Shown piece after piece: positions 51,534 through 62,727 of a stretch of DNA of 64,000 nt (position 1 is its first letter; each line of letters begins with the position of its first letter). The notes under the pieces are model-generated. The model searched no databases. It worked only from the letters and a program-made list of their open reading frames with translations, and had not been told where the DNA came from. The stretch lies in contig NW_005179057.1 of the NCBI RefSeq assembly GCF_000350225.1, positions 254,534-318,533 on the forward strand. The letters are read 5' to 3'. The stretch comes from Chondrus crispus (taxonomy: Eukaryota; Rhodophyta; Florideophyceae; Gigartinales; Gigartinaceae). The translations under genes were made by a program, and so were the position numbers.

Positions 51534-53507
51534 GCGGTCGGCGGTTGGCGCTCGAACGGCGAACCCGGGCGGAGACCTTGACGGATCCGAAGCTTTTGAT
51601 AATTGGCCTCGCGGGCCTGCAAAAGCTTCGAACGCAGCGCGCTATCCGCCACCACAGGACATTGCTCCTGTCGGTGGGTCAGGTCCAGACAGAACCGACA
51701 CGGCGGGGGTCCAGGTAATCCTTGGTTGAAGAACCGGACCCGCTGGTTCTGTACTGGCCTTCCGTACGGATGTGCGCGCGCATCACCGTGTTGGGCGGGC
51801 GCCGTCGGTGCGCCCGCCGGGGACGAGGCAGGTGACGGATGGTAGCTAGTCGGCGGCGAGCTAAGCGAGCTCGGCGTCGCCGACTGGTCCGTCACCGCCA
51901 GTATCTCCTCCGTTTCGGTTCCGCGCGCTGTCGGGAGTTCAGATAGGGACTCGACCGACAGCACAGGCCTTGTCCGCGCGTTGCGCGTGAATCTTCTCAC
52001 CGAATTGGACGGTGCTTGAAGCGACGCGAGCGAGGTCGCCTGTCTTCGAGCAGAGCGGTGCGTCTCGCCTATCGCTTGCGCGTAGCATGCCACCGCTTGG
52101 TAGTCCACGCCCGGATGCGTCGCGAGAAATCCTAGCACCGCGATTGGATCTTGACCACCGAACGTGTGGGTTTTCAGCTGGACGTCCAACTTCTTCCGAT
52201 AACGGTTAACTCGCCGCGCGGTACTCGCGTCGTAGCGCGCGCTGCGATTTTCCAGCCTATACGTGCGGTAGGCGACGGCCTTGGTGAACAGGTCGTTCAG
52301 CGGTCTGATCACCGGCAACCGTTTCGGATCCCGCCTCGGGGCAGACCGGCGGTCTCTGCCCCTGCAGTGGCGGTCTCCTTCTCCGCCGGGGCTACTGTAG
52401 CCCTCCGGATCGGAGTCTTCTCGCCGGAACCGACGTCGGTCGCGCGCATTGCGGCCTCTGCGGTCGCTTCTGCGCGATTCGTCCGACTCGGTGTCCTCGT
52501 CATCGGAGGGGTATCCACCTCCTCCGGCATCGCGGTATCGCGCGTAGCGTCCGTCGCGGTTCTTGCGCGTCGCCCTGTGGCGACGTCTTGTGTCTTCTTC
52601 CTCGGAGGGGTTTTCTGTACCCTCCGAGGTGTAGCCTTGAGCGCCGGGTGCGCTTCTTCTGCTCGACCGAAACGGCTGTCGCTTTTCTGTCGCGAAGCGC
52701 CCCAGGCCGTTTTCTTCTGCTCGACCGAAACGGCTGTCGCTTTTCTGTCGCGAAGCGCCCCAGGCGGTTTTCTGTCCCGCGGGGGCCAGCCGTATCGGCG
52801 AGTACGGGAGGGCCATTTTCTGTGGGCCCTCCTGTAGCACCATAAATTGGTGGGGGGTAAATGGTCTTACCCTCCGGGTGAGGGGCCATTGTACCGATCC
52901 CGGGTGCGGCGCCGATCGGTTCAGCGTGCGTTAGCGTAGGATCCGGAGCGGTCGAGTCGCGCTGCTCGCGTGCGTCGACTCCTGCTCCGGCGAAGGTCGT
53001 GGCCAGACGATTGGCCACGGCGGAGCTGATCGCTCCCTTTAGAGCCGTACCGGACGGGAATTCTTCATCCACAGTGGTGAGCGCCGTCACCACCTCGCAT
53101 TGGACTTGAGCGGGTAGAAGTTCGTCCAAAAGCGGTGGTATCGCGCTGCGTATGTGCGCGTCCACGAGAGCGGGCACCGTTCGGTCGAGGCATACGCGCG
53201 CTACCTGGGGGAGTTCCGTAGCGAGGAACTCCTCGACCCAGGCCTGGATGCGCGGCTGAATCGCGTCGACCATCCATTGGACGCGATTCTCAGTGCCTGC
53301 CGACCCGGCCGGCGTAACATCCGATGCGGACGCTCGCGTGCGGCCCGGTCGCGGTGGCGGTCGCAGCAGGGCTTCCGGGTTCTCCACCCGGGGGCGCGGT
53401 GCGCCACTGCCACTGCGGGTGCTCAGACGCCCGGAGGCGGAGTCTGCCCCTTGATCCGGTCGGTTCATCGTCGAATACGCTTCGCGATCGACGCGGTGAT
53501 TTCTCAA
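51386..53507 (-). pseudogene. Gag of element D, split by a 58-bp tandem duplication
   Basis: The upstream frame (53,507-52,500) carries the N-terminal Gag (IQPRIQAWVEEFLATELPQV; AVANRLATTFAGAGVD). The downstream frame (52,843-51,386) carries a Ser/Arg/Asp-rich linker, a capsid-like segment (TKAVAYRTYRLENRSARYDA; DPIAVLGFLATHPGVDYQAV) and the CCHC knuckle CRFCLDLTHRQEQC (about 51,660-51,702). Both frames contain GRFATEKRQPFRSSRR because a 58-bp segment at about 52,656-52,771 is duplicated in tandem. 58 is not a multiple of three, so the duplication alone explains the frame change. Confidence 0.8.
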
Positions 53508-53597
53508 CCTTTTCCGTCCGTACGGTTCTGCGCAGAGCGGGCGTCAAGGCGCGCGGCTCTACCTCGAGAGTTGTACCCCTCCACAAGAGTACCAAAA

Positions 53598-54265
53598 TGT
53601 GGTACAACTCTCCTCAAACCCTAGCGGGCGAGAGGCTCGGAGGATGAGCCGAGGGAGCTCGCGACGCGAGACGCGCGGCGCGCGGTAACCGATCGGACGA
53701 GCTCGCGAAAAGGGAGTGGCTCACTGGCCGGTTACGCGCAGTTGCCCCGTGGTGCGTGAACGGGAGCGACCGGTAACGGGTTAGAAGCCATCGCGCGCGA
53801 TAGACAACCGAAACGGACGTATATAGGCGCGAAAGGGACGGGGGCGAGCTTGCCCCAGTTTACTGGTGGGGACGGGTGTCAGGTCTTAACCCCTCAGAGG
53901 GACGCCTCGGACACCTGTCCCAGTATACAGTACCTGCCGCCTAGTGCGTACCAGGTACTGTACGCCATTAAAAAACTAGCGCCTCAATTCCTAATTACCG
54001 CGCGGACGCTGCAGCTACACGTGTGTACTACTGTACACACGCGCTGCTTACAGACTACCGCACGGATGCCACGTGTGCTAGCGTACACGCGTCATACTGG
54101 TAGACTACCGCTTGGCCGACACGTGCACTACTGTACACGTACGCCAGATTACGACCGCTCGGCACGCGCGCGCTCCCTACACGTGGGCACACCCGCCCAC
54201 GTGTCCACCGTGCACGGCCGCACTGTTAATAATCTCCCCGCGCGCGCGTCCGTCGTTATACTACA
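53598..54265 (-). repeat. 5' LTR of element D (right copy)
   Basis: Same sequence as 47,445-48,112 over 668 bp with no difference noticed. On the minus strand it is followed by TTTTGGTACTCTTGTGG, a possible primer-binding site (TGG two or three bases inside). Confidence 0.95.
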
Positions 54266-54269
54266 GCCA

Positions 54270-55007
54270 CCTCCCGCATTCATAACGCCACCTGGTCAAC
54301 CATGCTACGTCGTCATCTGGACGCTCCTATCACATTCGATTCTATCTCACCGTTGGGCTGCGCACATTGTTCCAAGCCACTCGACCCTCGAGGGGATCAC
54401 GCGACCATCTGTCGCCATGGCTTCGGACTTGTCCACAGACACAATACCGTCCGAAATGTCTTCGCACGACACGTGTTCCGTGGGGCTGGACTTGCATATT
54501 CCCTCGAGGTCCCTTTCCTGTTACCAAACTCTGCTGCACGACCGGCAGATATCCTCGTTCAACCGTCCCCCCTGCTCCAGGGCTCCCTTGTGACAAACCT
54601 ACGGCCTACGACGTCACAATCTGCAGTCCATTCCGCAGGGCATGATGTATCCCGCTGCCCGCCAATCTGCAGGAGCTGCAGAAGCAGCTGACGTTCGCAA
54701 TCGTCAGACCCTCGAGCGGACTATTCGATCCACCCTGCTCATTGACGATCACCTTCCTCCGCCACCTGTAGACTGGCACTTTCAGCCACTATCGTTTGAC
54801 ACTCTAGGCGCCCCGTCACAGTCTACATTGCATGTCATCCATGAACACGGGAAGCTAATAGCACTTCGGAGCTCTTGCACCATTGCCCCCTCTCAAGGCC
54901 GCATCCACCAACGCCTGAGCTTCGCCATCTGGTCCACTGTCGCTGCTGCGATCCTTTCTCGCCTACCGACACACGTCGCGGACATCTCATATCCGATCGA
55001 AGTGTAA
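54270..55007 (+). pseudogene. C-terminal end of a non-LTR (LINE) retrotransposon ORF2
   Basis: Many LINE ORF2 proteins end with a Cys/His module and a small conserved domain. Here CAHCSKPLDPRGDHATICRHG gives a C-x2-C...H-x4-C module, followed by VHRHNTVRNVF, LEVPFLLPNS and RPADILV, which fit that pattern. The frame changes near 54,600. It then continues in another frame to a TAA at 55,007 (LSFDTLGAPSQSTLHVIHEH; RLSFAIWSTVAAAILSRL). No RT or endonuclease remains: the 5' part ends at the D LTR. Confidence 0.65.
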
Positions 55008-55066
55008 CTCAGCTTCCTATCTGCTAGTGTATCTGTAAGCGCACCCCTGATGCATTGATAAAATTA

Positions 55067-55081
55067 CCCCCCCCCCCCCCC
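55067..55081 (+). repeat. Homopolymer C tract (15)
   Basis: Lies 60 bp after the LINE-fragment stop. Confidence 0.95.
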
Positions 55082-55849
55082 TAATGCGTAGGGTCGACTG
55101 TACTTAAATCAAGGGGAAATTGTACGGACTAGAAATCCGGGGGTTACTCACGCACTGACGAGGCTAGACCGCCAGTGGCTTTTGTGGCCTTTCGCTTCGA
55201 CTCGCTCGAGCACCTCCGTTCCGCTCCCTCCGCTGCGCACATTCAGGGAAACCGAGCCTCAGCTTCCGCTCGAGTCTAACATTCCTGTTGCAGAAGGAGG
55301 GATCCCCGGGGGTAACGAGTTGAGTACCCGAACACCATGCCGACTGCCCCCTTCTCCATTCCCGACTCGAGGACCGACCGCCCTCTCGACCGCCTCGCTC
55401 GCTCCCGCGGTTACTGCGCCGCCGCCGCCCTGCACCAAGCCTCTGCGGCCCCTGGCGCTCGGCTCCCTCCGCCACCGCGCCGCTGAGGCAGGGATACTAA
55501 GCTGACCTCTACCGTCCTTCGAACCCATGTCTACCACACTTTTAGAACCCTGAAATGTTATGCTTTGTTCGTGAAATTCTCGTATGGGTAGTGTTCAATC
55601 ATGCATCAAATGTACAGTGCACGGAAGGGAACACGAATGTACACATATGTATCCAATTGTACATTTTCCTTGCCTGAAAAAAATGCGTGCAGCGTGCATG
55701 AAGTTATACAAATCTACAGGAACCGTGCAAGGTAGAAAGGCCTTTAATCAGGTTCTTACATATGGGAATCTCTTGCTAACGGATAAAAATAGTTCGCAAC
55801 CTAGTTGTCCCTGTGGTGTTAAAATACAGACACGGAAAAGTTTATCCTT
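55082..55849. other. Intergenic, 3' flank of the DM13-DOMON gene
   Basis: Two overlapping opposite-strand ORFs of about 105 codons at 55.16-55.50 kb are Pro/Arg-rich or Ser-rich and not supported. The part after 55,560 is A/T-rich and would be the 3' UTR of the minus-strand gene. It contains several GTACA motifs. Confidence 0.4.
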
Positions 55850-58800
55850 CTATGTCAAGTCAGGGCCTGGTGCTTCACCCGCAAGTAATGGGTCCACATC
55901 AGGCGGAAACGCCTCCTCCGCTTCGCACTCTCGCACCGGGTACTTTTCTGCTTGCAAGCCAAAAACTAGTTGTGCAATGACGTAAAAGCCCACCAACACC
56001 CCGCATACGATGTAATAGCCAGTAGCAGCGCCAATTACGCCCAGTCCGAGCCACACGTTCGCCATCCCTAAACCCAACGTCACATATCCGCTGAGAAAAT
56101 GCACAACTGCCCACAGTTGCCGACCGTCCTTGTCCTTGCCTGGACGAAGAAGACCACTGAGCGCCTGAAGTGTTGCTAGTGAGAATACAATGCCCCCAAT
56201 GATTAAGTGAGCCCTGTGCTTTCGGGTTCCCCTCACGAGTCCCATGATGAATGCAGCAACTACAAAACTCACAGACAGGAGGTTGAGGGCCCGATGCCAC
56301 CTGAAAGTGCTTGGATTGTGAGCCTTGAGGAAACGCATAATCACGAGCGCACTTGGAGTTAATACGAACCAAGCCATGGTCATGAGCACACCATGCACAA
56401 TAAAGTAGGTGCTGGTGTCGACTCCCAAAACGCCCCCTGAGCTCTCTGCAAGGTCAATTCTTCCTCTTGACTTCTTGCTATGTTCTTTTAACTGCGCTTT
56501 CGAACTTGGTCGCACACCAACGGCCCAAATTGCATCTGTTTCTCCCTTCGTAATGACTGGGAGACCTTCAACTGCCAACCTTCTAGTGAACATCCCAGCT
56601 AAGTATTCTCCGTCGAAAGCAACTCGCTTGTCAATGAGCTCTTGATTGTTCTCTGGCTGAACGCCAGCTGTTGAGTACGCTTTCATGCCGTAGTCTTCAA
56701 TTTTGAGATCTCCTTTCTCGTCTTGCATAGCTATCACTGCATTGGCCCCAATCATTTTCGAAGATCCCCAGCCAAAACCAATGTAGCCATCAGTTTGGGA
56801 TCGAAACAAGGTGTCGATTTCTCCATCCTCTTCACGTATGGTCCAATATACCTCTACATTGTGAGTTAGACCTTTTCGACAACCTTCGAAGACCTCGTCT
56901 GTATCGTTAAACGATACAGAGCAGTTGCTGTTCCCATCAGCAACAGTCGTAGTTCCATCACCGACACTGTCAGGAGATCCAGCGCTCCCTGAGATTTCAA
57001 GTATGTCTGTTCCAATCAAATTGTGTTTCTCTAGAATAATGGGCGGTCTAGGTTCGGGCCCAATTGCCCAAATAATGGATGTCGCCCCGCTGGTGAGTGT
57101 AGACACTCCTTCAATATCAAGTTTCCGCGTAAAGATACCGGAAACAAAATCACCCTTGACATCAACATCTTTCGATAGTAGCGGCAGGCTACTGTTCGCA
57201 TTGACACCTTCAGAGTTGCTGTCCGCAAGAAAGTATGAGTCAATAATGCCACTTTCGGTATTGGTGTTTGCGATCACAACGTGGCTGTTCAACATCTTCA
57301 CTTCGCCCCATCCAAAGGCCACATATCCACCACCTTCCACCTTACGCGCCCGGAATAACGTCTCCAACTCACTATCCTCCTCTCGCAAATTCCAATACAC
57401 GTCCATGCCTTTTCTTTCCGGGTCCTTTTTACACAAAGTGTAAGAACGAACTGTACCCTTAAAATTCACTTGGCAGTCATTATCTTCTTCCGATACTGTT
57501 CCGTCCACATCGCCTTCTGCATCTGGCCCTTCGCCCTCAGATGTAGGAGTAGCATCGCTTTCGGATGTAGCCGCCGGCTCATCATCAGCATTACTCTGCG
57601 GACTAGGGTTTGGGAGTGCATCCAAGGGCCCATCATCAACATTACCTTCCATGGTTGGAACTGCTTCCTCCTCATTTTCGCCTTCGCTAGGACTCTCCTC
57701 CACGACCTCTTCGCGGATTTCCAACGGGCCGCCGCCATTGATTTCCTCAAGTACTCCCTTATCTACTTCACCTTCGTCAAAAACACCGATCTTGTAGCCG
57801 ATGAATGGCAATGTGACGCTTTGATAGTAAAGTAGGTCGGGTGCGTCAGCAGGTACTGTCCATCTTAGCTTTCCAGAGTTAGAGGTCACGGCATCATCTT
57901 CTGTGCATGAAGTGTCTAGAGTATCGTGATAGTCTGCCCAAAACCTAACTGTAGCGGTGTCGCTCACAGTTGAGGTGATACGACACAAAGCCCCAGCAGC
58001 CGGTGCATTGAATTCGATTATCGCACCATCAGCTTCCGTTTTCACTTCCTGAATTCCAGCATATACAGTTTCCTTCCTTCGTTCTTGCGGTGATTTCGTC
58101 TGAAACCCACCCACCGAATCCGTCGTGATATAAAGGGGATGGAATACATTTCCAGAGCCATCGTCTGTCCCTCCTTGGACTGTGAATGTGTACGTCCTTC
58201 CACGTTCAACTCCAATGGCTGGGATTAAAACATCCATTCCAGACGTTCCTGTGGGAGATATATACCATGCAAACCCCCGGCTCGGCCCACCTGTGATCCC
58301 CTCAACCCCACGAGCCCCTCCAGAGGGACCGATACGCGCTGTAATATCCGTTACACCTGATATTGTTGGACGTTTGAAGCCTGGAATACTACTACCCACC
58401 GTGTTCTCTGAAACCTTCAATCGTCTTTCACAAGCATTAGTCACAATCCGACCAAACTCAACAGCCACATTGCTGCTTGGAAGCGATGTCTGCTCCCGGT
58501 CAAAGATAGGACGCTTGAGGCTTGGGTTTAGAGGTCCCATTGCCCATAATACAAATGTGGGGCCAGTTAAGCGAATAGGTCTGTCGAATTCTTTGTCGTT
58601 CCCCTTCAACGGACGAGTATATCGTATCATTGTAAGATCCCCCTTCTTCCCACCGGAGACTTTCGAGATGTCATTGCCCCCCGGTGGGAGACCAGATTCA
58701 TCCGCACATACGCCCTTGCCTTCTGAACATGGATTTCGCCCACTAACAAAGTAGTCGACTGCAAAGAAATCATTTCCTTCTTGGTACGCTATGGCAAGAT

Positions 58801-60403
58801 CACTGCAGTGACGGCCATACACCGCAGGGATGCATTCAATTAGCAAAGAAACGTGGAATGTCAGAACCCCACTTCAGTAAACCTGTGTGAGGAATACAGG
58901 AGAGTGGAACGCTGTTGTAGAAATCGATGTTTAGACGTACCTCCCAATCATATCGGTTTTATCATTTCTCCCGCTCGGGCCAAAACCCATAAAGTGAGCG
59001 TCGCGTATCCTGCCAACGAGCTCAACGTTCAGTTTGTTGCCAACAACTGCCCACCTGACCTGATAGTCCTTGTTTAACTCTTCGCAATTGTATTTCGGTC
59101 GGACTGGGAACGGCTCCGACTCTCCTTCTGCTTCATCACTGACCGAGCAGGAGGATTCACCTGCCTTTGGAACTCCATCTAGATTGGACGCATCAATAGA
59201 CACACTCCCCAAGTCACGCTGATCTAATTCACTCCACAGGGAGAGATAGTCGATTTCGGACAGCTCCAAAGCATTAGGCAGCTCCAAATCCACGACAGCA
59301 CCAGAAAAAGCTGGCAACTTTTCGCGAACTACGCACCCCTCTCGGAGAAATGGGATCGAGCCACGTCTGTCTGGTATCCGTCTCCCGACCCAAAACCTCG
59401 CGTCTGGTGCGAGCCCGTCATACCTGAAATTCTTCACGCGAAGAGTGCGTGAATTTAATGCAAAAACGGAGCCCCGAACATCATGACCGCTAGTATCAGA
59501 CAGCCTGCCAATCCTCACCTCCTTCTCTGCGCCCTCGTTCGCGCACTTCGGTTCTACTTCAGGTAGATTCCTCACCTTATTCGGATCAATTGTAACGCCA
59601 CCAAAAGATGCTTGTACTGCCTGGCCCCAGATGGAAAAATGGCGCACCGAGTCCAGTCGTCGGCCTTCCGGAAGCTCAACAAGTACATCCTGCTCCGTGA
59701 ATTCTGGTATACGGCGGGCAAGGCAATTCTGGGCATTCAGCGCTCTAACCCCGGCGGCGGTAGGCCGCGTCCGCTCATCAATCCAGTACACCGCCGGCGG
59801 CCCACGGCCGTCATACGTAAACCCCTCGATGAGCAATGTGCGAGAGTTGAGCGCATACACAACGCCGGCGACGCCGTGGTTCGCCAAATCCGACAGCTTC
59901 CCAAGCCTAACCTTGACGTTCCGCGGCGGGCGTGCAGCGCGAGTGCACCGAGGCTCCGCCTGCGGCACATCGGCAATGAGGTCCGGGTCGATTGCGACGC
60001 CGCCATAGCTGACGGCGACGGCGCTGGACCAGACGGAGAAGTAGGCGACGCGGGTCAAATCGAGGGGCAGGTAGACGAAGACGCGGTCGCCATCGAAGGG
60101 CGGGAGCGGGGTGAGGGTTCGGCACGAGGACTTGTCGAGAGCGGCGATACCGTCCGGGGTGGCGAAGCGCTGGCGATCGAGCCAGAAGACGGCGTCCGGG
60201 CCCCGGCCGTCATAGGTCAAGTTGTCGATGCGCAGGGTGCGACGGTCGACGGCGTAGACCGTGCCGGACAGGGAGTGGGCCCGCTCGTCCGTGAGCTCGC
60301 CGAGCAGGACGGCGGCCGCCGCGCGGGGGGGGAGGACGAGGACGAGCAGGACCAGAGGCAGAAGCAGGGCGACGGAGATGCTCGCCCTGGGGTGGACGAG
60401 CAT
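55850..60403 (-). CDS. DM13-DOMON-cytochrome b561 membrane protein, two exons
   Basis: Proteins of this type carry electrons across membranes (cytochrome b561 domain) and bind heme or sugar in extracellular DOMON domains; DM13 plus DOMON is the layout of animal Skeletor-like proteins. Exon 1 (60,403-58,941) has a signal peptide (LLLPLVLLVLVLPPRAAAA) and three DM13 repeats (each with LTYDGRGPDAVFWLD-like cores). It ends in the first half of a DOMON. A 138-bp GT-AG intron leads to exon 2 (58,802-55,850). Joined, this DOMON reads ...DMIG-SDLAIAYQEGNDFFAVDYF. Next come a cupredoxin-like segment (TYTFTVQGGTDDGSGNVFHP), an acidic linker, two more DOMONs (VYWNLREEDSELETLF; VYWTIREEDGEIDTLF) and a b561 core. 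That core has four candidate heme His (IVHGVLMT, RWHRALNL, RAHLIIGG, VVHFLSGY). About 1,471 residues, ends TAG. Confidence 0.85.
58803..58940 (-). other. Intron of the DM13-DOMON gene (138 bp)
   Basis: Donor GGGAG|GTACGTCT and acceptor CACTGCAG|TGATCTT on the minus strand. Splicing restores a continuous DOMON with codon AG|T (Ser). Without splicing, exon 1 stops four codons later and exon 2 has no plausible start. Confidence 0.85.
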
Positions 60404-60428
60404 GGCGAGCGGTGGGTGCCGTCAGGCT

Positions 60429-60500
60429 GGGAAGGTGGAATGGGGATGGATCGAGTAGAGAGGTGGGAAGGTGGAATGGGGATGGATCGAGTAGAGAGGT
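60429..60500 (+). repeat. 36-bp tandem duplication (two copies)
   Basis: Two copies of GGGAAGGTGGAATGGGGATG plus GATCGAGTAGAGAGGT just upstream of the start of the minus-strand gene. It is followed by a (GAGGTGACGGGG)-type short repeat at about 60,560-60,612. Both are in the promoter/5' UTR region. Confidence 0.9.
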
Positions 60501-60612
60501 ACCGAGAGGCGGATTAGTAAGCGGGGTGCGAGGAGGGCGGGTGTCGATGGAGGAGATGAGGTCGGAGGTGACGGGGGAGGTGACGGGGGAGGTGACGGGG
60601 GATGTGACGGCG

Positions 60613-61637
60613 ACGGTTGGTTAGGTTTTTTAAAAGCGTCTACGTTATAATGAGAGGATGTTTGTGCGAAGAACAGGCACAGGATGGGTGAGGGTGAGGA
60701 GTGAGCGGGATCCGGGAATGGTTGCGGTTTGTTCAGGTCGGTTAGGTAGCGTCGGTGAAGAGGAGGCACGCCCCAAAAAGCAGTTTAACCCTTGAAACCT
60801 GCGGTGGCGCCGAGGGCGGCTGCGCACGGCACTGTACCAACGGCATTGTAACATTACATGCTTCGAAGGGTACCCTTCGAAGGCAACGGTACCCCTGAAA
60901 CGGGTAAATTACGGCTGCGTTTTGGCTTCTGTGCGGTAACAGTCTCACCGTACTTCTGCGATACATCGCTGCCACGCTCTGCCCAATCGGTGGGTCACCA
61001 CACACCACTGTCGGAAATCCTCGAAATCCGTCTCCGCTCGTACAGTAACAGTAATGATCCATCAGATCTCAAACAAGATCTGAAGACCCTACCTACACAG
61101 TCCAGCAATGATACTGCGGCACTGTACTGCAATGCTACCAACTGGTGAGTACAGTGTGCGATCTGTAAAGAATGGGTATGGCACGTGTACCGCGTGTACT
61201 ACGCAATGCACACGTGGCACACGTGCCATTCCTTTTCTGTAGATCTCATTTTCTGTACGCATTGTTGTCGACAGTCCGAGTCAAGATCCATGATCTATTG
61301 TAGAGTCATTCCTTTTCTGTACACATTGCGTACTGCGATTCATTACAGTTCCTTTGATAAACGTGGCCACGCCTCGGAGGGGCAGAGACCATAGCCAAGG
61401 GTACCGTTGTACCTGGTACAATACCCTCAGCAGTCAGTACAGGGTACAGTACTACCGTACACAGCTTTCCCAAATGCAATAGATTGGGGACAGCGAGCGA
61501 CACAGGGGCCTGATAGGCCTGACAGAGAACTCCTCTCCCGCGGGTACCACTCACCGGCACTGGTACAATTCACCATCTCTCGACTGGCAGAGCACCAGCA
61601 CCCAGCGCAGGAGGACAAGTAAGCCCCGAAAAATGGA
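60613..61637. other. Intergenic with repeated TACAGTAC/GGTACC-type motifs
   Basis: No gene. CATTCCTTTTCTGTA occurs twice (about 61,228 and 61,306). Short palindromic motifs such as GGTACC, CACGTG and GTACCTGGTAC cluster at 61,180-61,460. Confidence 0.5.
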
Positions 61638-62258
61638 GTGAGAAGCGCCCTTCATCCACTTCCCGTCCCCCCCTCGAAAAGCATCGCAATCAGACACGGG
61701 AGAACGCATCCACTTACTGTACGCTGCCTCGCTTCGATTTTCAGATGCATCCGATTTCAATGCACTTCCACTACCGATATTTATGTCAAAAAACGCGTCT
61801 CGAAGGCAATCTGTAATCCCCATACACGAACAGCCCACTTGCTCGAAGGTCAGTCAAACCACTCATCTCATGTGATGAGAGAAAATAATTCTTCCCTGCC
61901 ATTATCTCCTCGTCCTATAGCACCACTGCCCCAGTGTCCAGATATCCTTCGTTTTGCTGCATATCAGGTCAAATTTTGTTACACCAAAAAACATATCCAC
62001 GGTCTAAACCAATTAAGTGCTATGCGCCAATACTTGGACCTCTCTTTGTATGCGTGCGTATTTCAACCAAGCGATCCACAACATTTATTCAACATCAGTG
62101 TCGTCTCTGAACCTCCTAAGCATGAAATTCTTCGCAAAGTGAGCGTTTCTGGTCTGCCAGACTTTGCAACTCGACTGCAGAACACGCCGAAGAAAGCAAT
62201 GATGCAAAAAGTAACCTTAGCTGTCTTAATTCATAAGCTGAAAAGCAACCTCATCTAA
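61638..62258 (+). CDS. Hypothetical 206-aa ORF
   Basis: One open frame with mixed composition. The second half looks more protein-like (VKFCYTKKHIHGLNQLSAMR; HEILRKVSVSGLPDFATRLQ). No domain, signal or membrane segment recognised. It could be a host gene or chance. Confidence 0.3.
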   Translation: MRSALHPLPVPPSKSIAIRHGRTHPLTVRCLASIFRCIRFQCTSTTDIYVKKRVSKAICNPHTRTAHLLEGQSNHSSHVMRENNSSLPLSPRPIAPLPQCPDILRFAAYQVKFCYTKKHIHGLNQLSAMRQYLDLSLYACVFQPSDPQHLFNISVVSEPPKHEILRKVSVSGLPDFATRLQNTPKKAMMQKVTLAVLIHKLKSNLI

Positions 62259-62688
62259 GATCACGTTTCTTCTCAGCGAAAGCGAGCGCATTCGTTCCGA
62301 AGGGCTCCCGAAGTGCAGCATCCCTCTACAAACAATCAAGATCCGCGACGGCGCCGGCGCTGCTCGGCGGCACCGCAACGGGGAGCGTGTGTGTACTTGA
62401 TCGACCCGCCGTGACCCCGGCTTGAGGGGGCTGTCCTACCACGAATGAGATGCCGTCGCGCTCTCCGTTTGCTTCACATGAATTGCACCAAGCGTCCGCG
62501 CGGTGCATTTGCAAGCCGAGAATCGGTACCCGTCTGGCGACTTTGCCATCTCGCCTTTGTGCACATGCTAGTTTGCTTTCATACAAGGCATGTAGCCTGA
62601 TATATCTGGTGCGATTTATCGCGACCACCGCGACAGTTGACGAACGATCGTACCTCTGTCACAAACATTACGTTTTTGAGATAATGTT

Positions 62689-62727
62689 GCGTTTAGTGGG
62701 GCGATCGGCGATCGCCCCCCTAAACGC
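62689..62727. repeat. 18-bp-arm palindrome
   Basis: GCGTTTAGTGGGGCGATC and GATCGCCCCCCTAAACGC around GGC, with one mismatch. It is followed by AAAATCTCCC, a block shared with 28,164-28,191. Confidence 0.9.

Larger units (their letters stand above)
47445..54265 (-). mobile_element. Ty3/gypsy element D, internally deleted, 6.8 kb
   Basis: Two 668-bp LTRs that look identical by eye bracket 5.5 kb of internal DNA on the minus strand: gag with a CCHC knuckle, a retropepsin, then the integrase C-terminal region with chromodomain. Reverse transcriptase, RNase H and the integrase catalytic core are missing. The flanking five bases differ (CTATT left, GCCAC right), so no target duplication is present. 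It is related to A-C in ends (TGTAG...) and organisation but clearly a separate family. Confidence 0.9.
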
